47,305 nt of DNA from Paramacrobiotus metropolitanus. Lineage: Eukaryota > Tardigrada > Eutardigrada > Parachela > Macrobiotidae. Shown in pieces: positions 12,031-22,844 of this stretch (positions are counted from its first letter, which is position 1; every line of letters starts with the position of its first letter). A program made the translations under genes and the position numbers. The notes under the pieces were generated by a model. The model saw only the letters and a program-made list of their open reading frames with translations, ran no database searches and was not told the origin of the DNA. The stretch is from positions 1 through 47,305 of the forward strand of contig NW_026570550.1 of NCBI RefSeq assembly GCF_019649055.1, in the 5' to 3' direction.

Positions 12031-13089
12031 TAATATGTACAATGTACGACAAAAAGGAGTTTCTCCAGAATTTTCCTTTCAAATCAATCCTTCAGCTCTT
12101 TGGGTTTTAAACAGACAGGAGAAATCCATGCTTATCTTAAAAATAACTGACCTGTCGATAGGAGGAATCCACCGACTAGGATCTTTACCAGATCATTCAT
12201 CTTCGAACCGGAGAACGACGGGCGGAATGGATAAAAACAACAAACGTCAACTCTTTGAGATTCCAGGAGACTGCACGGATTTCGCAGAGTGACGCAGACA
12301 CACTTTTTCACAAACCAGAAGTATTAGAGATGTGATTTTAATTCTACGTACTAGGACCAACAAATCATGACCAACACAGTCTTAGCCAATAAACCAAACC
12401 GAAGTGATGGAAGTCGCTTAAAGTGGCTGACACTTTCAACTTTCAAGAACCCACAAAAGGATCGACTGATTACAATGCGGCGTCACGGCGGTCTCGATGT
12501 GCCAGTGTGAATTCAATGGACTTGGGCTAATAATAGCCTAATACCCAATGGTCACAGCTGCGCACCGAAACCCCGCCTACTGCGAGGTTACTGGGACAGC
12601 GGGGGCGCTGCAAGCATTGGTTAAATCACATCGATAATAGAAGTACTTACGAGTAGACATAATTCTGCATGATAATAAAATTAATATAAAGATGAATGCA
12701 TTAAATATGGATACGATTTTTAATTAATATTGTTGATAATAAATTCCTTCAATTCTTACCAAACCGTTATGGTTGTCACGCCGCTCCGCAATAAAAAGAA
12801 GGGACTGAAATACGAGTATCGCTAAAGAGTTTGGTATTGAAAAACTTAGGAGTCAGTTTTCATTTTTGCTCCTTACCGGCGACTTTTATTTTTTCCTCGG
12901 ACCTTGATGTTGTAAATTTGCTGGAAAGTCAGAAAGCAACAGGTTCCGGCATAAGTGACGCTCAAAGTAATAATCAAGTATTTTGAAGAAATTTTCATTC
13001 GTTAGTTTGAAAAACCCGGTTTCTGTTCGCAAAATTTTCGAATTGACTGCGTGAAACTACTGGTGCTGCGCTATAATTCCGTTGTCCAA
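12031..13089. other. Gene-free stretch
   Basis: One 85-codon open frame (12035-12292) has no recognisable domain and overlaps the repeated ACAATGTACGACAAAAAG motif, so it is not called. Nothing else can be supported. Confidence 0.4.
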
Positions 13090-13307
13090 GTACTGTATTT
13101 ACACGATATTAAGGGTCAGTGGAGCCTCCGAGTTTACACGATTTTAAGGTTCAGAGGAATCCCCTGGCCTGCCCGGACTATTCGTCGACTCTGTTGATGT
13201 TAATGGAACTGATAGCTAGTGTGGGAGGTCCAGGGAATTCCTCTGAACCTTAAAATCGTGTAAACTCGGGGGCTCCACTGACCCTTAATATCGTGTAAAT
13301 ACAGTAC
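13090..13307. mobile_element. Foldback MITE C (218 bp)
   Basis: Left arm 13090-13168 and right arm 13230-13307 are near-perfect inverted copies beginning GTACTGTATTTACACG. Each arm contains an internal duplication of a TTACACGATWTTAAGG unit. The loop is about 60 bp. There is no coding capacity. Confidence 0.8.
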
Positions 13308-13876
13308 ATGCACGAATTTATTTACTGCTTTTTGCGATAGTAGTTTATTGCCTCACTGCGAGTGCCTATATTAATTATATACATTATATGACTAACTATG
13401 CGTCTATGCCTGACGTACCGTAAGCTGCATCATGCATGAACAACTGATTTATATTATACGATTCTATACTTGTTTTACATACTCGTATAAATACAGTATA
13501 ATATACCAACGATCAGTCCGCTGATAAGGCTGTATTCTGGAAAGTGAAACTTTTTCAGCAGTTATATTGATATGCATAAGCGTTTTATATTTGCAGCCCC
13601 ACTACGTAGTACGAGTGCATACCACCTGGTTTGTTGCACGAAAACACGGTGCATATTCGTGAGTTTCCGGTAAGTTGCTGAATCATAAAGGTTAGAACCT
13701 TACCGCGTTCAGCAGTTTCACCCACTTCTCACTTCTGCTGCGATGGCAGAGAAAATTTCGGGAAAAACGTGAAATCCGTTGCTCACGAGAATTTCAATAA
13801 CGAATGGGTCATTTTCTTAGTTGACCGTTTCTGTTGCGCACGTTTCTCAATGCGCCCGAAGTAACTAATTGACAAT

Positions 13877-14256
13877 ATGGTGCGCAATACCGGAATGACC
13901 ATTATATTTGCTCTGACTTTACTGGTGTGGTGCCAGTGGCTTTACCGTCATGTAAGTACAGATCCCACTTGTTGTTATCAAGCCGCTGAAAGTCGTTACC
14001 GTAGCGGTACGCACAGCATCATTTTCCGTGTTTTATTCATTTTAAAATAAATTTTTTGATGTAGGTAGATGATTCAGATTGTCATTGCTTGTTGTGTTTA
14101 CAGATCAATGATTTATACAACAATGCGGGTATGCCTCCTGGATACTTCCAGAATATTTTACTAAAAATCGCAGGCCCGGATAATCCCATTTTGATCCAGT
14201 TCCCATTTATGCCAGCAATTTCGACGATGCCGTTAATGCATTGGAAAACGGCGTAA
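13877..14256 (+). CDS. Small secreted or membrane-anchored peptide gene (two exons, 75 aa)
   Basis: Exon 1 (13877-13951, 25 codons) starts at ATG and encodes a short polar start followed by a hydrophobic core (MTIIFALTLLVWCQWL). This would act as a signal peptide or a single membrane anchor. It ends at a consensus donor (CAT|GTAAGTAC). The intron 13952-14103 closes with TTTACAG, and exon 2 (14104-14256, 50 codons and TAA) continues in phase 0 with a compact Pro/Met/Asn-rich chain (NNAGMPPGYFQNILLKIAGP). A poly(A) signal follows 77 bp downstream. I do not recognise the family. Evidence is the coherent splice phase, the consensus splice sites and the signal-like N-terminus; there is no homology evidence. 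The psq-type transposon sits just downstream, in or beside the 3' untranslated region. Confidence 0.6.
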
Positions 14257-14332
14257 GACGTCCGTTGTATTTTACAAGTTTACGTAACCGTAACTACAAA
14301 TGTACAGAGATTCCGGAAGGCAGTTCGGGACA

Positions 14333-14338
14333 AATAAA
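14333..14338 (+). terminator. Poly(A) signal AATAAA
   Basis: AATAAA lies 77 bp after the stop of the small peptide gene and 22 bp before the transposon insertion site. It would serve as the gene's cleavage and polyadenylation signal. Confidence 0.45.
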
Positions 14339-14360
14339 CATAAATAAATTCGTTACAATA

Positions 14361-17127
14361 CGAGGAGAAAGCTAATATCTTCGGTAGCGCATTCAAATTC
14401 GTGAGAATCTTCGAACACTGTGACCGTGGGGTGCAAGCAGTGTAACCATCCACGGATGGCTAGCACGTGTAAATGATGGCTGTGTCGCTTTTCTGATGGT
14501 GTTAAATTTTTTAATTTTTTCGCTAATTGTAACATACTTGCACAAAGGTGGGATACTTCATACTTTTAAATCAATGTGGGATATTTTTTCATATGTGACT
14601 TTTAAAATTTTTTACAGACTTTATGTGTGCCTGTTTCTTTCGCGAACCTGTGTTAGTTTTTTATCGTAAAGTCAGTGTGTAGTCAAAAGCTGGATATTTT
14701 GCCCAGAAAGATCCTCCAGTCAGATGCTTTACCTGCTAAAATAATGAATTGATCGCTGTGAGTTTTCCTCTCCCTGGTGATTCTTCAGTGGATGCTGGTG
14801 TGGAACGTGGTGTAAGACTGGATTTTCGAGAATGTGGAGGGACGTTAATCTGTGCAGCAACAACGGACGACGCCAGCGCAATGGATAAAGCAGTGAGAGC
14901 CGTTGAAAGTAGAGAATTGTCACAGTACGCAGCAGCCCGAGTGTATAGAGTTCCTCGCACGTCACTGTGGGAGCGTCTGAAAGGTGTTCGACGAATGAAG
15001 CCAGGCGATCAGGCCCGAAACTTCAGTGCGGCCGAGGAAGACTACATCGAGCAGTTGCTTTTAAAATGCCCAGAACAAGGTGTTCCCTTGAATAAGGCCA
15101 TTCTTAGGCGAATCATCCCCACATTGGCGTCCACAAAAGGTATGTACACGAACGAGCAATGCATAACTACGAGTATTTTTTGCAGCGCTGGTTTTTCTAA
15201 AAACATTCCAGAACCTTCTGCTGTTTTTACTATCTTTGTTGAAACTGCACGTTTTTTTAATGGATTGCATGATTGATATAGATATGCCGGAAAGACGAAA
15301 AAAATTTACGGATTTTTGGCATCGCGAGTTTTTGAAGCGCCATCCAAAAATTTCCCAGCGGATTTCACACGGAGTGTCCAGAAAGAAAGCGAGACAGTGG
15401 ACGCCCACAACGCGTGAAGGATGGATACGGCTCTTGAGCGATCTCCATTGCAGTGGAGGGCTAACTGATCCGCGTGGCATATGGAACTTTGACGAATCAG
15501 CATTTCAAGTGGCGGAGAAAGTCATTACTGTTTATGCGCTGCGGGGAACAAAGAACGTTCTCTCTTATTTTGATGGAAACGATAGAGAACTAATTACAGT
15601 CCTCGCTGGTGGAAATGCTGCAGGGGAAATATTGCGGACTTTAATTCTGTTTGACGGGAAAGTTTTTTTGACGTCTCATTTCCACGAAACGAGCAACCGC
15701 TGCCACATTGGTTTTAATTCTTCGGGAGTTATGGACAATGCCACGTTTACTTCTTACATTCGAGAGGAAGTAATTCCACGCATGACGGCGGAAAAGGTAG
15801 ACAATAATTTTAAAATTTGCATTTATTCTATAGAAATTCAGATTGATTTTATAAAATCACCAGAAATAAAAAAGTATAACGTAATAATTAATATATATTG
15901 CTTTTCAGAACGTAATATTTTTTGACGACCATTTTTCTCATATGTTCAACTTGGAATTTTTTGTCGGAGTGTGTGAAATCTGATAAAGAAATTTCGGTCG
16001 TCATACTCCCATCGGGCCAGACTGGTAAACTGCAGCCAATGGATCTGCGGGTTTTTGGACCGTTAAAGAAATATTGGCGGGACTATCTGCGCAAATTAAC
16101 CCTTACACCGACGGAAGAGGTAAATGCTTTTAACGGTCAAAAATATTTTTAAAATACAATAATGATGTAATTCTTTTCAGCAGTTTCTTAATTTTTTACA
16201 GGTAACAAAGCAGAATTTTGCCGCTCATTTTGTGAAGAATTGGGACAATTTCAATATGTCGGCAAACATTGTGTCTGGTTTTGTGGCAAGCGGAATATAT
16301 CCGTTTAATCCCGAAGCGGTTTGCCAGGCGTACATGGAGCCTGTAGCCGCTCCAGTTTCTGAGGATGTGCCATTGTCAGTCGCTAATGTGTACGTTTCGG
16401 AGCTGGAGAAAGTGAGAGTTGCATTGCGCGAAATTCATTTATTAAACGAGGCCGCTGTCGAAAATTGTATTGAGTTTGTTGTGAGACAAGCTGAAGGATT
16501 TGTGCCTGCTGTTGTTCCCGAAAAACTTGCTGATGATTGGCATCTAAGCGTTATGGGCGCCCATAATCCCAAGAAACGCAAGCTGAAAGAATCTCGTCTC
16601 CATGCCGAAGCAGGCCTTATTGCAACAGATTCCAAAGTTATTGCTGCTTTAGAGCAGCGGGAAAAGGAGAAAGCAGAGAAGATGAAAAAGTCGAAGAAAA
16701 CGACTGCGCGCGCTCTAACCGACGTTACGAATACACCTCAAAAAAAGCGGTTTAAAATGGCGAAAAAATAAAACATCGGTATTTCTGGGTTGAAATTTTT
16801 GTTGTAATTGTCGTTGTGGATATTGTTGTTTTTAATTTTTTATTGAGAAATAGTTTGTAAAATAGGCGCGTTTACGTTAGGGTTACTTAAACGATATTTG
16901 AAGCGACCAAAAGTGAAAATTGAAAAATAAATTGAAGTTGATTGCGTATGATGTACAATAGCGCAGTAGCCGCTGTTGACAAGTGCAGCTATCCGCGGCT
17001 GACGGTTTAGTTAAGCGGGGACTGCTAACCTCCTACGGTTAACTGTTCTTTGATTCGGCCACGTGCCCAGTGTTCAAAGATTCTCAGGAACTTGAATGCG
17101 CTACCGAAGATATTAGCTTTCTCCTCG
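14361..17127 (+). mobile_element. pogo/psq-type (Tc1-mariner superfamily) transposon, complete ends
   Basis: The terminal inverted repeats are about 60 bp (14361-14420 and 17068-17127), begin CGAGGAGAAAGCTAATATC and differ at about three positions. They are flanked by TA on both sides (14359-14360 and 17128-17129), the standard Tc1/mariner target duplication. The element is 2767 bp long and contains one spliced transposase gene. Confidence 0.9.
14881..16771 (+). pseudogene. psq-HTH / DDE_1 transposase (four exons, one frameshift)
   Basis: The model is 14881-15139, 15282-15796, 15909-16119 and 16202-16771, with GT-AG introns whose phases match. Exon 1 starts at ATG with a pipsqueak-type helix-turn-helix (MDKAVRAVESRELSQ...YRVPRTSLWERLKG). 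Exon 2 holds a CENP-B-like DNA-binding second half (RRKKFTDFWHREFLKRHP) and the first catalytic Asp (IWNFDESAF). Exon 3 has the second Asp (VIFFDDHFSH) and the LP...LQPMDLRVFGPLK block with the third acidic residue. Exon 4 has GFVASGIYPFNP, a PKKRKL nuclear signal and a basic tail. Intended length is about 517 aa. Exon 3 is one base too long: a T run at 15957-15962 shifts the frame and leads to a stop. The copy is therefore probably dead although its ends are intact. An in-frame extension upstream to 14749 lacks an ATG. Confidence 0.85.
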
Positions 17128-17144
17128 TATACTGGTGCTTACGG

Positions 17145-17952
17145 CATGGACGGATCGAGCTACCGATTCCATTGGAGAAAAGGTTTTAGAGTAAATCTGA
17201 CTACAGATTCAGAATCAGCGAATTTTTTCTGATCTCGAAAATTATTGGAGAAACCCAAAAAAACCAGTGGTTCTCTTCCCCCTTTTGAAGGTACCTCGCT
17301 ACCCCTTCACGTGGCGGTTGCCGTGTCGCGGAGGGGGAGAATTGTTTTTGAAAGGGGAAAGCGTCGGTTTGGCTTCTCTGCAAAACTAATCTCAGATTCG
17401 GAATCAGCGCATTTTCTGTTATAGAAACATTCCGATCTTCGAGGAAAAATTTGTCGCCCCAAAGGGGCATGCATTACCGCCACCTCGGGCGGTCGCAATA
17501 TTCTCAACAAAGAAATATGCAGTTTCCCACTTTTAGAATTGTTTTTTGGCTAAATCGAGTGCGTGGATTCAGATTCTGTTCTTGAAAAAATTATGAATGT
17601 ACTCTGTCAACGAATTTGTGACCTTGGCGCCCCTCGGGGGTGACAGATTTTTTTTTCGAAAATTGGACTATGTTTCTATGACAGAAAAATGTGCTGATTC
17701 CGAATCTGAGATTAGTTTTGTAGAGAAACCAAAACGACGCCTTCCCTTTTCAAAAACAATTCACCCCCTCCGCGACACGGCAACCGCCACGTGAAGGGAT
17801 AGCGAGGTACCAAAAGGGGGAATAGAACCACTGGTTTTTTTGGGTTTCTTCAATAATTTTCTAGATCACAAAAATTCGCTGATTCTGAAACTGTTGTCAG
17901 ATTTACTCTAAAACCTTTTCTCCAATGGAATCGGTAGCTTGATCCGTCCATG
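17145..17952. mobile_element. Foldback element D (about 0.8 kb)
   Basis: The left arm 17145-17467 and the right arm 17627-17952 are inverted copies ending in CATGGACGGATC. They share the stretches TACCGATTCCATTGGAGAAAA and CACGTGGCGGTTGCCGTGTC. The outer edges are followed by TTACGG in direct orientation (17139-17144 and 17955-17960), a possible 6-bp target duplication. The loop is about 160 bp. ORFs across the arms are products of the inverted repeats. Confidence 0.75.
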
Positions 17953-17960
17953 GCTTACGG

Positions 17961-18469
17961 TAATTATTTGTAACACATTTGTTATTATTGTCTTGGACAA
18001 GCCTATTCGGGTTTGTTAAGCAGTTGTTATTGGACGGAAACGTTCTCCCAATAATATTTAAATAATCGACCGAAGCGTAGCGAAGGTCTTCAGCGATTAT
18101 GAAAAATGTGGTGTCCGTCCGTCGGTCTCCGCCAATAATTGCACATATGCGCGGTTGCCTTTGCTATCAAATGCACGCTTGCGCGGCACGTGGCCGTATA
18201 TACTCACACCTAATGTAACTGTTTGGTGTCCGTCCGTCGGTCACTGCCACACCCGCATCATAAGAGGGGAGGGGCACAGACGTCCGGCTTATGACGGCGG
18301 TTTCGAAAAATAGTTTCGAAGCAATCACCCAGGCCATGCATATAAAATGGCATAGCCATCCGTCGCCTTAGAAGAACGTCTTTCGTAGTTCGACCCAAAT
18401 ATGTTGCCTTCGAAGTTTTTTTTTTGCTTGGCGATGACCCGTAGGGTTGTTTCTAAAAAATTCTTTGCT
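17961..18469. repeat. Gene-free stretch with recurring CGACCG-AGCGTAGCGAAGG and GTCCGTCC motifs
   Basis: CGACCGAAGCGTAGCGAAGG at 18067-18086 matches a copy at 6016-6034, each preceded by an AATAAT run. GGTGTCCGTCCGTCGGTC occurs twice here (18110-18127 and 18225-18242), about 115 bp apart. These mark a dispersed repeat family. No ORF is supported. Confidence 0.6.
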
Positions 18470-19760
18470 TACCCTTCTTCGCCCAACATTCCTCTACGTC
18501 CTCTTCGGCAGCTACTGTAACGTCCGCCGGATCCACGACAGCTGCGCAATCGACTATCGGTTCAGGTACGTCTACCGCGTCGACCACTTCGGCAACAACA
18601 TTAACGGGCTCCTCCGGGACAGGTTCGACACAGAGTGGTGCACCAGCCACCTCGATTTTCGGTCCGGAAGATTCTCCCACTTCGGCTGCATCATCGACTG
18701 CATCCGATGCAACTGCCGCGGTAACACCAGCATGTACATCGGGAATTACAGCAACGTCCCCCAGTGTAGCGGGAAATACCCCTTGGTCGACCACGAGCGC
18801 TGAAGCGTCTTCGACGTCGACAGGTGGTATTGGCGCCTCGACGACTGTACCAGCTGGATCATCCGCAACGAGCGCGGCGTCGACCGGCACCTCGGCAAAA
18901 GGCAGCCCTTTAACCACTCACACAGGCACGACACCGACAACCGTAACCGCTGCCGCCTCATCTCTGACTTCCGGAGCCGGGGTATCTCCGCCCGGAAATG
19001 CATCCGGCGGCTCGACATCGACCACTCCCGGAATGTCGATCAATTCCAGAACGCCGTAGCCCTCATTTTCTGACCTCTTCCGGGAGCATGTCCGCCATAA
19101 CTGGTACGACACCAGCCAGCAGTACAACGGGCAGATCGGGATCCACAGGGATCAGTGCGCGGTAGCACTACGGCTGGCCCAGTATCCGGTAATCCCACTG
19201 GTTTCGTAACAAACCCAACATCGACAACAAGCAACGAAGAAACAATCACCTCCTCGGGTAAACAGCGGATTAACCGGTAATTCCGACAGCACGCCGGTGA
19301 CCGGCGAAAATTGCGTCACAGCGGGCAGTGGTCCACGGTGTCTTCTGGAACAGGGGCCACTTCATCCGGAAGTACGTCGAATACCAGCGTATCAAGCTCA
19401 GTGACCAATCCAGCGTCGACCGTCGTCAGTGGCGCAACTTCCGGAACAGGTTCCACCACCGAAAGCGTATTCGAGGGTGCTTCAACGTTGGTTCCAACCG
19501 GTTACACAGATGATAGCGAAAGCACATCGGGTGCAATCAGCACTACGGTGCCATCAACCGGAGGTACGTCTGACGATGGCGTTTCCTGCCACTTACCGGA
19601 GATTCCAATGCGTCCGGGGGTTCCACCACTTCCGGCTCCAGCCCAACGGGTGGTGATGAGGGCTGTAGACCACAAGTTGACAACACGTTTGTTCTTCGGC
19701 AACCTTCTGGGCTAAATACAATGTTTCTTCTGAGCTTAACTTCGGATTCAGTGCCGTAAC
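18470..19760 (+). pseudogene. Mucin-like Ser/Thr/Gly-rich protein, frameshifted
   Basis: From about 18470 the plus strand reads as a low-complexity Ser/Thr/Gly/Ala chain (for example TSAGSTTAAQSTIGSGTS). It stops at 19060, then resumes in other frames near 19071, 19156 and 19311, keeping the same composition, and ends in a Cys-containing tail (DEGCRPQVDNTFVL) at about 19760. At least four frame changes are needed. Such STG-rich chains are heavily O-glycosylated secreted or surface proteins. The N-terminal edge ends in a hydrophobic KILCLPFFAQ that could be the end of a signal peptide. Loss of frame argues for a pseudogene, or for sequencing errors in GC-rich repeats. The opposite-strand Val/Ala/Asp frame is considered a shadow. 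Confidence 0.55.
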
Positions 19761-20164
19761 TTAACTTTCTCAAGAATGCTGTGGCCGAGGCCAGAACATC
19801 CTTGTCTACGCTTTCCTCCTGAGTTAGCGCGTGCTGCCATACTGAAGTTAATTGGAGCACTTCCTGGTACCCATCTGTAATCTACTACTGCATAATTCAG
19901 TCGATGGTTAGGCTGCCCCTCCCGGAGCTCATAGGCGCCTTTGTGGTAATTCGGACAGTCCTCAGTTACGTAATATGTACATAATGCTGGCCCCACTGCT
20001 TTGTTTGACCCGTTGCTTTTCCAGTTTGCAACACCGTCTAACTTAAAGGTCGATAAATCGTCCATGGGCTTTTTCCGAATCAGAAATATACCAGTGCCTT
20101 TAAATCCGATAGGGGCCGCCGTATTTAGAAGCTCTTTGGTCTCTTCCGGATCATCTTGCAACAT
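19748..20164 (-). CDS. Unrecognised 138-aa frame, probable gene fragment
   Basis: An open frame with non-repetitive composition and an ATG at 20164. The middle (KLDGVANWKSNGSNK, then CTYYVTEDCPNYHKGAYEL) vaguely resembles the spacing of small DNA-binding domains with a W-K core followed by a reactive Cys/His stretch, but I cannot name a family. It sits between the mucin-like pseudogene and the LINE, antisense to both. It may be the remnant of a transposon-encoded DNA-binding protein. Confidence 0.3.
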   Translation of the reverse strand: MLQDDPEETKELLNTAAPIGFKGTGIFLIRKKPMDDLSTFKLDGVANWKSNGSNKAVGPALCTYYVTEDCPNYHKGAYELREGQPNHRLNYAVVDYRWVPGSAPINFSMAARANSGGKRRQGCSGLGHSILEKVKLRH

Positions 20165-20283
20165 TCATTCTGCGTTTGCTCAGCTCGCATGCGGATCTAA
20201 TTTTCTTATTTTTTTTTCTGACTACTTAAAGTTGTATCCGGGTTGCGTTCAAGCATAGAAACCAAGTGTAGGTCACGACGTGA

Positions 20284-21285
20284 CCTTTCGATTTCCACCT
20301 TATCTGGAGACTCTCCATCCAGTATGGGAACCAGATCAGCAACCAAGACCCAATCGCGTACGATTCCCCAGTTACTGGAGATTTTCAAGGAAGAAGTGAG
20401 CAAGACTGCCAGGCCGAATACATCACAGATAAAAGGGATCTCGACGAACTTGTACCTCTCCTCAGCCGTATTGTGGACCACAACATAGAGCAGCACAACC
20501 GTATTCTGGATCTTGAATGTGAAGTAGCCCAGCTGAAGAAACAGAAGGAGCCGGTCAGCACCACCGCAGGGCAGAATGCCACGCCGGCCACAGCCAGCCA
20601 TGCTCCGCAGCCACATGAACAGCAGATGCGCTCGGTTCCCCAACGCAAAAACCAAAATTCGGCTCCTATGCCGCCTGTGAAGACATATGCCCTAGTTCTG
20701 ACAGCAGACAAAGAGAAATCAGAAGGAATTTGTGAGATTGAGAAGAAGCTGCCTCAATGCATGCCTGATGCCAGCAGAAGGTTTAACATGGAACAAGTAC
20801 GGCGTACTAAAAACGACAACATCGTCATCCGCTTCTGGGAGGAAAGGGATCGGGACGCCGCAAAATCCGAATTGGAGAAACACAAGAATGCACTCGGATT
20901 CACGGTGAGTGAAACCAGAAAGCGAGTAATGCGAATGATTGTTAAGCGGGTGCCGAAAGATTTGTCAGTAGAGCATTTTCAAAAAATTGTGTCGGATAAG
21001 ATGTCGCCTGTGCCTGACGTAAAAGTAATAAAGAAGCTCGTCAATAAAGCAGAAGCAGTGAAAACATGCGCTATGATAATAGAAACATCGCAAGAAGGTT
21101 GCAGTTTATTAGAGAAAACAGGCAGCATTAAGTTTGATTTCTGCGTGTGTCCAGTCAAACGATACGTAACACGGTGTTTTAACTGTAATGAAAATGGTCA
21201 TGTAGCTAAATTTTGCAAAATGGCGGATCGGCGAGCAATGGTTAGAGATCCCGAAACAGCCGGTTCAAAAAACCCGGGAGTCTAA
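20284..21285 (+). CDS. LINE ORF1 (gag-like, CCHC zinc knuckle)
   Basis: The frame is open from 20284 to TAA at 21283-21285 (333 codons) but has no early ATG, so it is truncated or has lost its start. The N-terminal half has a short coiled coil (VDHNIEQHNRILDLECEVAQLKK at about 20473-20540). The middle has an RRM-like globular part, and the C-terminus carries one CCHC knuckle, CFNCNENGHVAKFC, at about 21175-21216. This is the usual nucleic-acid chaperone and RNA-binding protein of CR1/jockey-like LINEs. ORF2 begins directly downstream, and its frame is open across the ORF1 stop, so the two may overlap. Confidence 0.7.
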   Translation, partial: PFDFHLIWRLSIQYGNQISNQDPIAYDSPVTGDFQGRSEQDCQAEYITDKRDLDELVPLLSRIVDHNIEQHNRILDLECEVAQLKKQKEPVSTTAGQNATPATASHAPQPHEQQMRSVPQRKNQNSAPMPPVKTYALVLTADKEKSEGICEIEKKLPQCMPDASRRFNMEQVRRTKNDNIVIRFWEERDRDAAKSELEKHKNALGFTVSETRKRVMRMIVKRVPKDLSVEHFQKIVSDKMSPVPDVKVIKKLVNKAEAVKTCAMIIETSQEGCSLLEKTGSIKFDFCVCPVKRYVTRCFNCNENGHVAKFCKMADRRAMVRDPETAGSKNPGV

Positions 21286-21311
21286 ACATTGGCAAAATAC
21301 CCCTGCGTGTT

Positions 21312-22844
21312 TTGACTATTAATCAAAACAATTTCCGAAATATTAAGGTCCGATGTTGCAACATTAATAGCATTTTTTCAAAAAAAGAAGTGGTTAAACA
21401 GTTTTGTTCTGAATCGGATGTTACAGCTTTGACGGAAAAATTGGACAAAGATATTTACACAGACAGTTTTTTTGCTGACCTCCGTAAATTTAACGTATTT
21501 CGCCGGTGGCGAAAATCATCGGACAGCCACGGTGGCGTTGCTTTAATTTTGTCGAAAAAACTAAAAAGTTTTAGACGTACAGACCTTGATAGAGAAGATC
21601 TTGAAATTCTGTTCGTAGAATCGCCTGTGTTGGATTGCTTATTCGGTGTTGTTTACATACGACCGTCAAAAAAAGCTGTGCTAATTCCTTTACTTGTTGA
21701 ATATTTGCAGGATTTTTCTGTTGAGTTACGTAATAAACTTGTTTTAATGGGTGACTTTAATTTGCCGGATATATGTTGGACTAGCATGAAAGCCCCTACC
21801 ACTGCGTCTCAATTGTTACTTGATTCTTTAAAAGAATTTAACTTTCGCCAGTTGATCGATTTTCCTACTAGAGACAGCAACATCCTTGATCTTTGTTTTA
21901 TTTCTACCCACCATTTGGTCACGGACGTGAATTGTGTGTCACCACCATCCGCGTCAAATGACCATTATGCCTTTCAGTTCCGCCTTTTTGTTAAGCGTCG
22001 TAAATTCGAATTTGCTTTTGCTGGAAATCGCTGGAATATATCCTCTGATAAGATTGCAGCCTTTCAAGGTGCCTTAGCCACAACCGAGTGGCAACACGTC
22101 TTAACGGACAGTGACCCGTCCGTTTTAGCGCTACAGCTGGAAAACAAAATTTTAGGTACAGCAAACCGTTTTTTTGTTTATGGTAAACCCACAGTGAAAA
22201 GAACAAAAAAATACACTGCATCAGTTCGAAAAGTGTTAAATAGTAGAAACAGGCTTTCCGTAAAATGCAACGTGAAACCTCAGCTGAAAAGAGAGAGTTT
22301 GTGAAAACGTTATGGAAATTTGAATGCCAAAAAGTAAATGCGCTTCTAAAATCTCATCGCCGAAATGCCATTCTTGATGTTGCAACAGCGACTCGAAATA
22401 ATCCGAAAAAGTTTTGGCAGTTTGTCAAACAGAGTGTCGACAAAAAAAGCCTCCCGCCCATTAAAACCCCTGAAGGTGTCACGCTTTTCTCTGATTCCGA
22501 TAAAGCAAATGTATTTAACAAAACTTTTCTCAGTTCTCAGAACGATTGCTCTTCGCGCTGCTCCGTTAGGTCATCAAAACCGAAGGACAGAGAAACTGTT
22601 TTCAGAATCTGTGAAAACGATGTGATAGCTGCTCTAGAAGACATGAAATTTTCTTCTTCTTCAGGACAGTTTAAAATGTCTAATTCTTTGTTGAAAGCTT
22701 CCGGTACATCAATTGTCGCACCACTTGTCACCTTGTTTAATGTTTGTGTTAAGTGTAATAGGTTTCCATCTCATTGGAAAACGTCTTACGTCACTCCCCT
22801 TCCCAAAACATCTGCCGATCAAACGGTAGTTAATAATCACCGCC
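21312..22844 (+). pseudogene. LINE ORF2, 5' part: endonuclease and start of reverse transcriptase
   Basis: The endonuclease domain is recognisable by CCNINSIFSKK, VTALTEKL (the catalytic Glu in TE), VLMGDFNLPDICW and SNDHYAF (the terminal SDH-like site). A one-base frameshift near 22255 moves the reading to a second frame (22265 on), which continues through the linker into the reverse-transcriptase start (HWKTSYVTPLPKTSADQTVVNNHR). The frame is then cut at 22844 by the 15.2-kb palindromic insertion. The first called codon is TTG; the true start is not visible. The copy is dead. Confidence 0.85.

Noticed and set aside
12035-12292. 85-aa plus-strand frame
   Set aside because: No domain; its start lies in a motif repeated near 43904 and the frame is not supported there.
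18453-18917. Minus-strand 154-aa Val/Ala/Asp/Pro-rich frame
   Set aside because: It is the reverse complement of the Ser/Thr/Gly-coding plus strand, and the plus-strand composition continues through later frames while this one does not.
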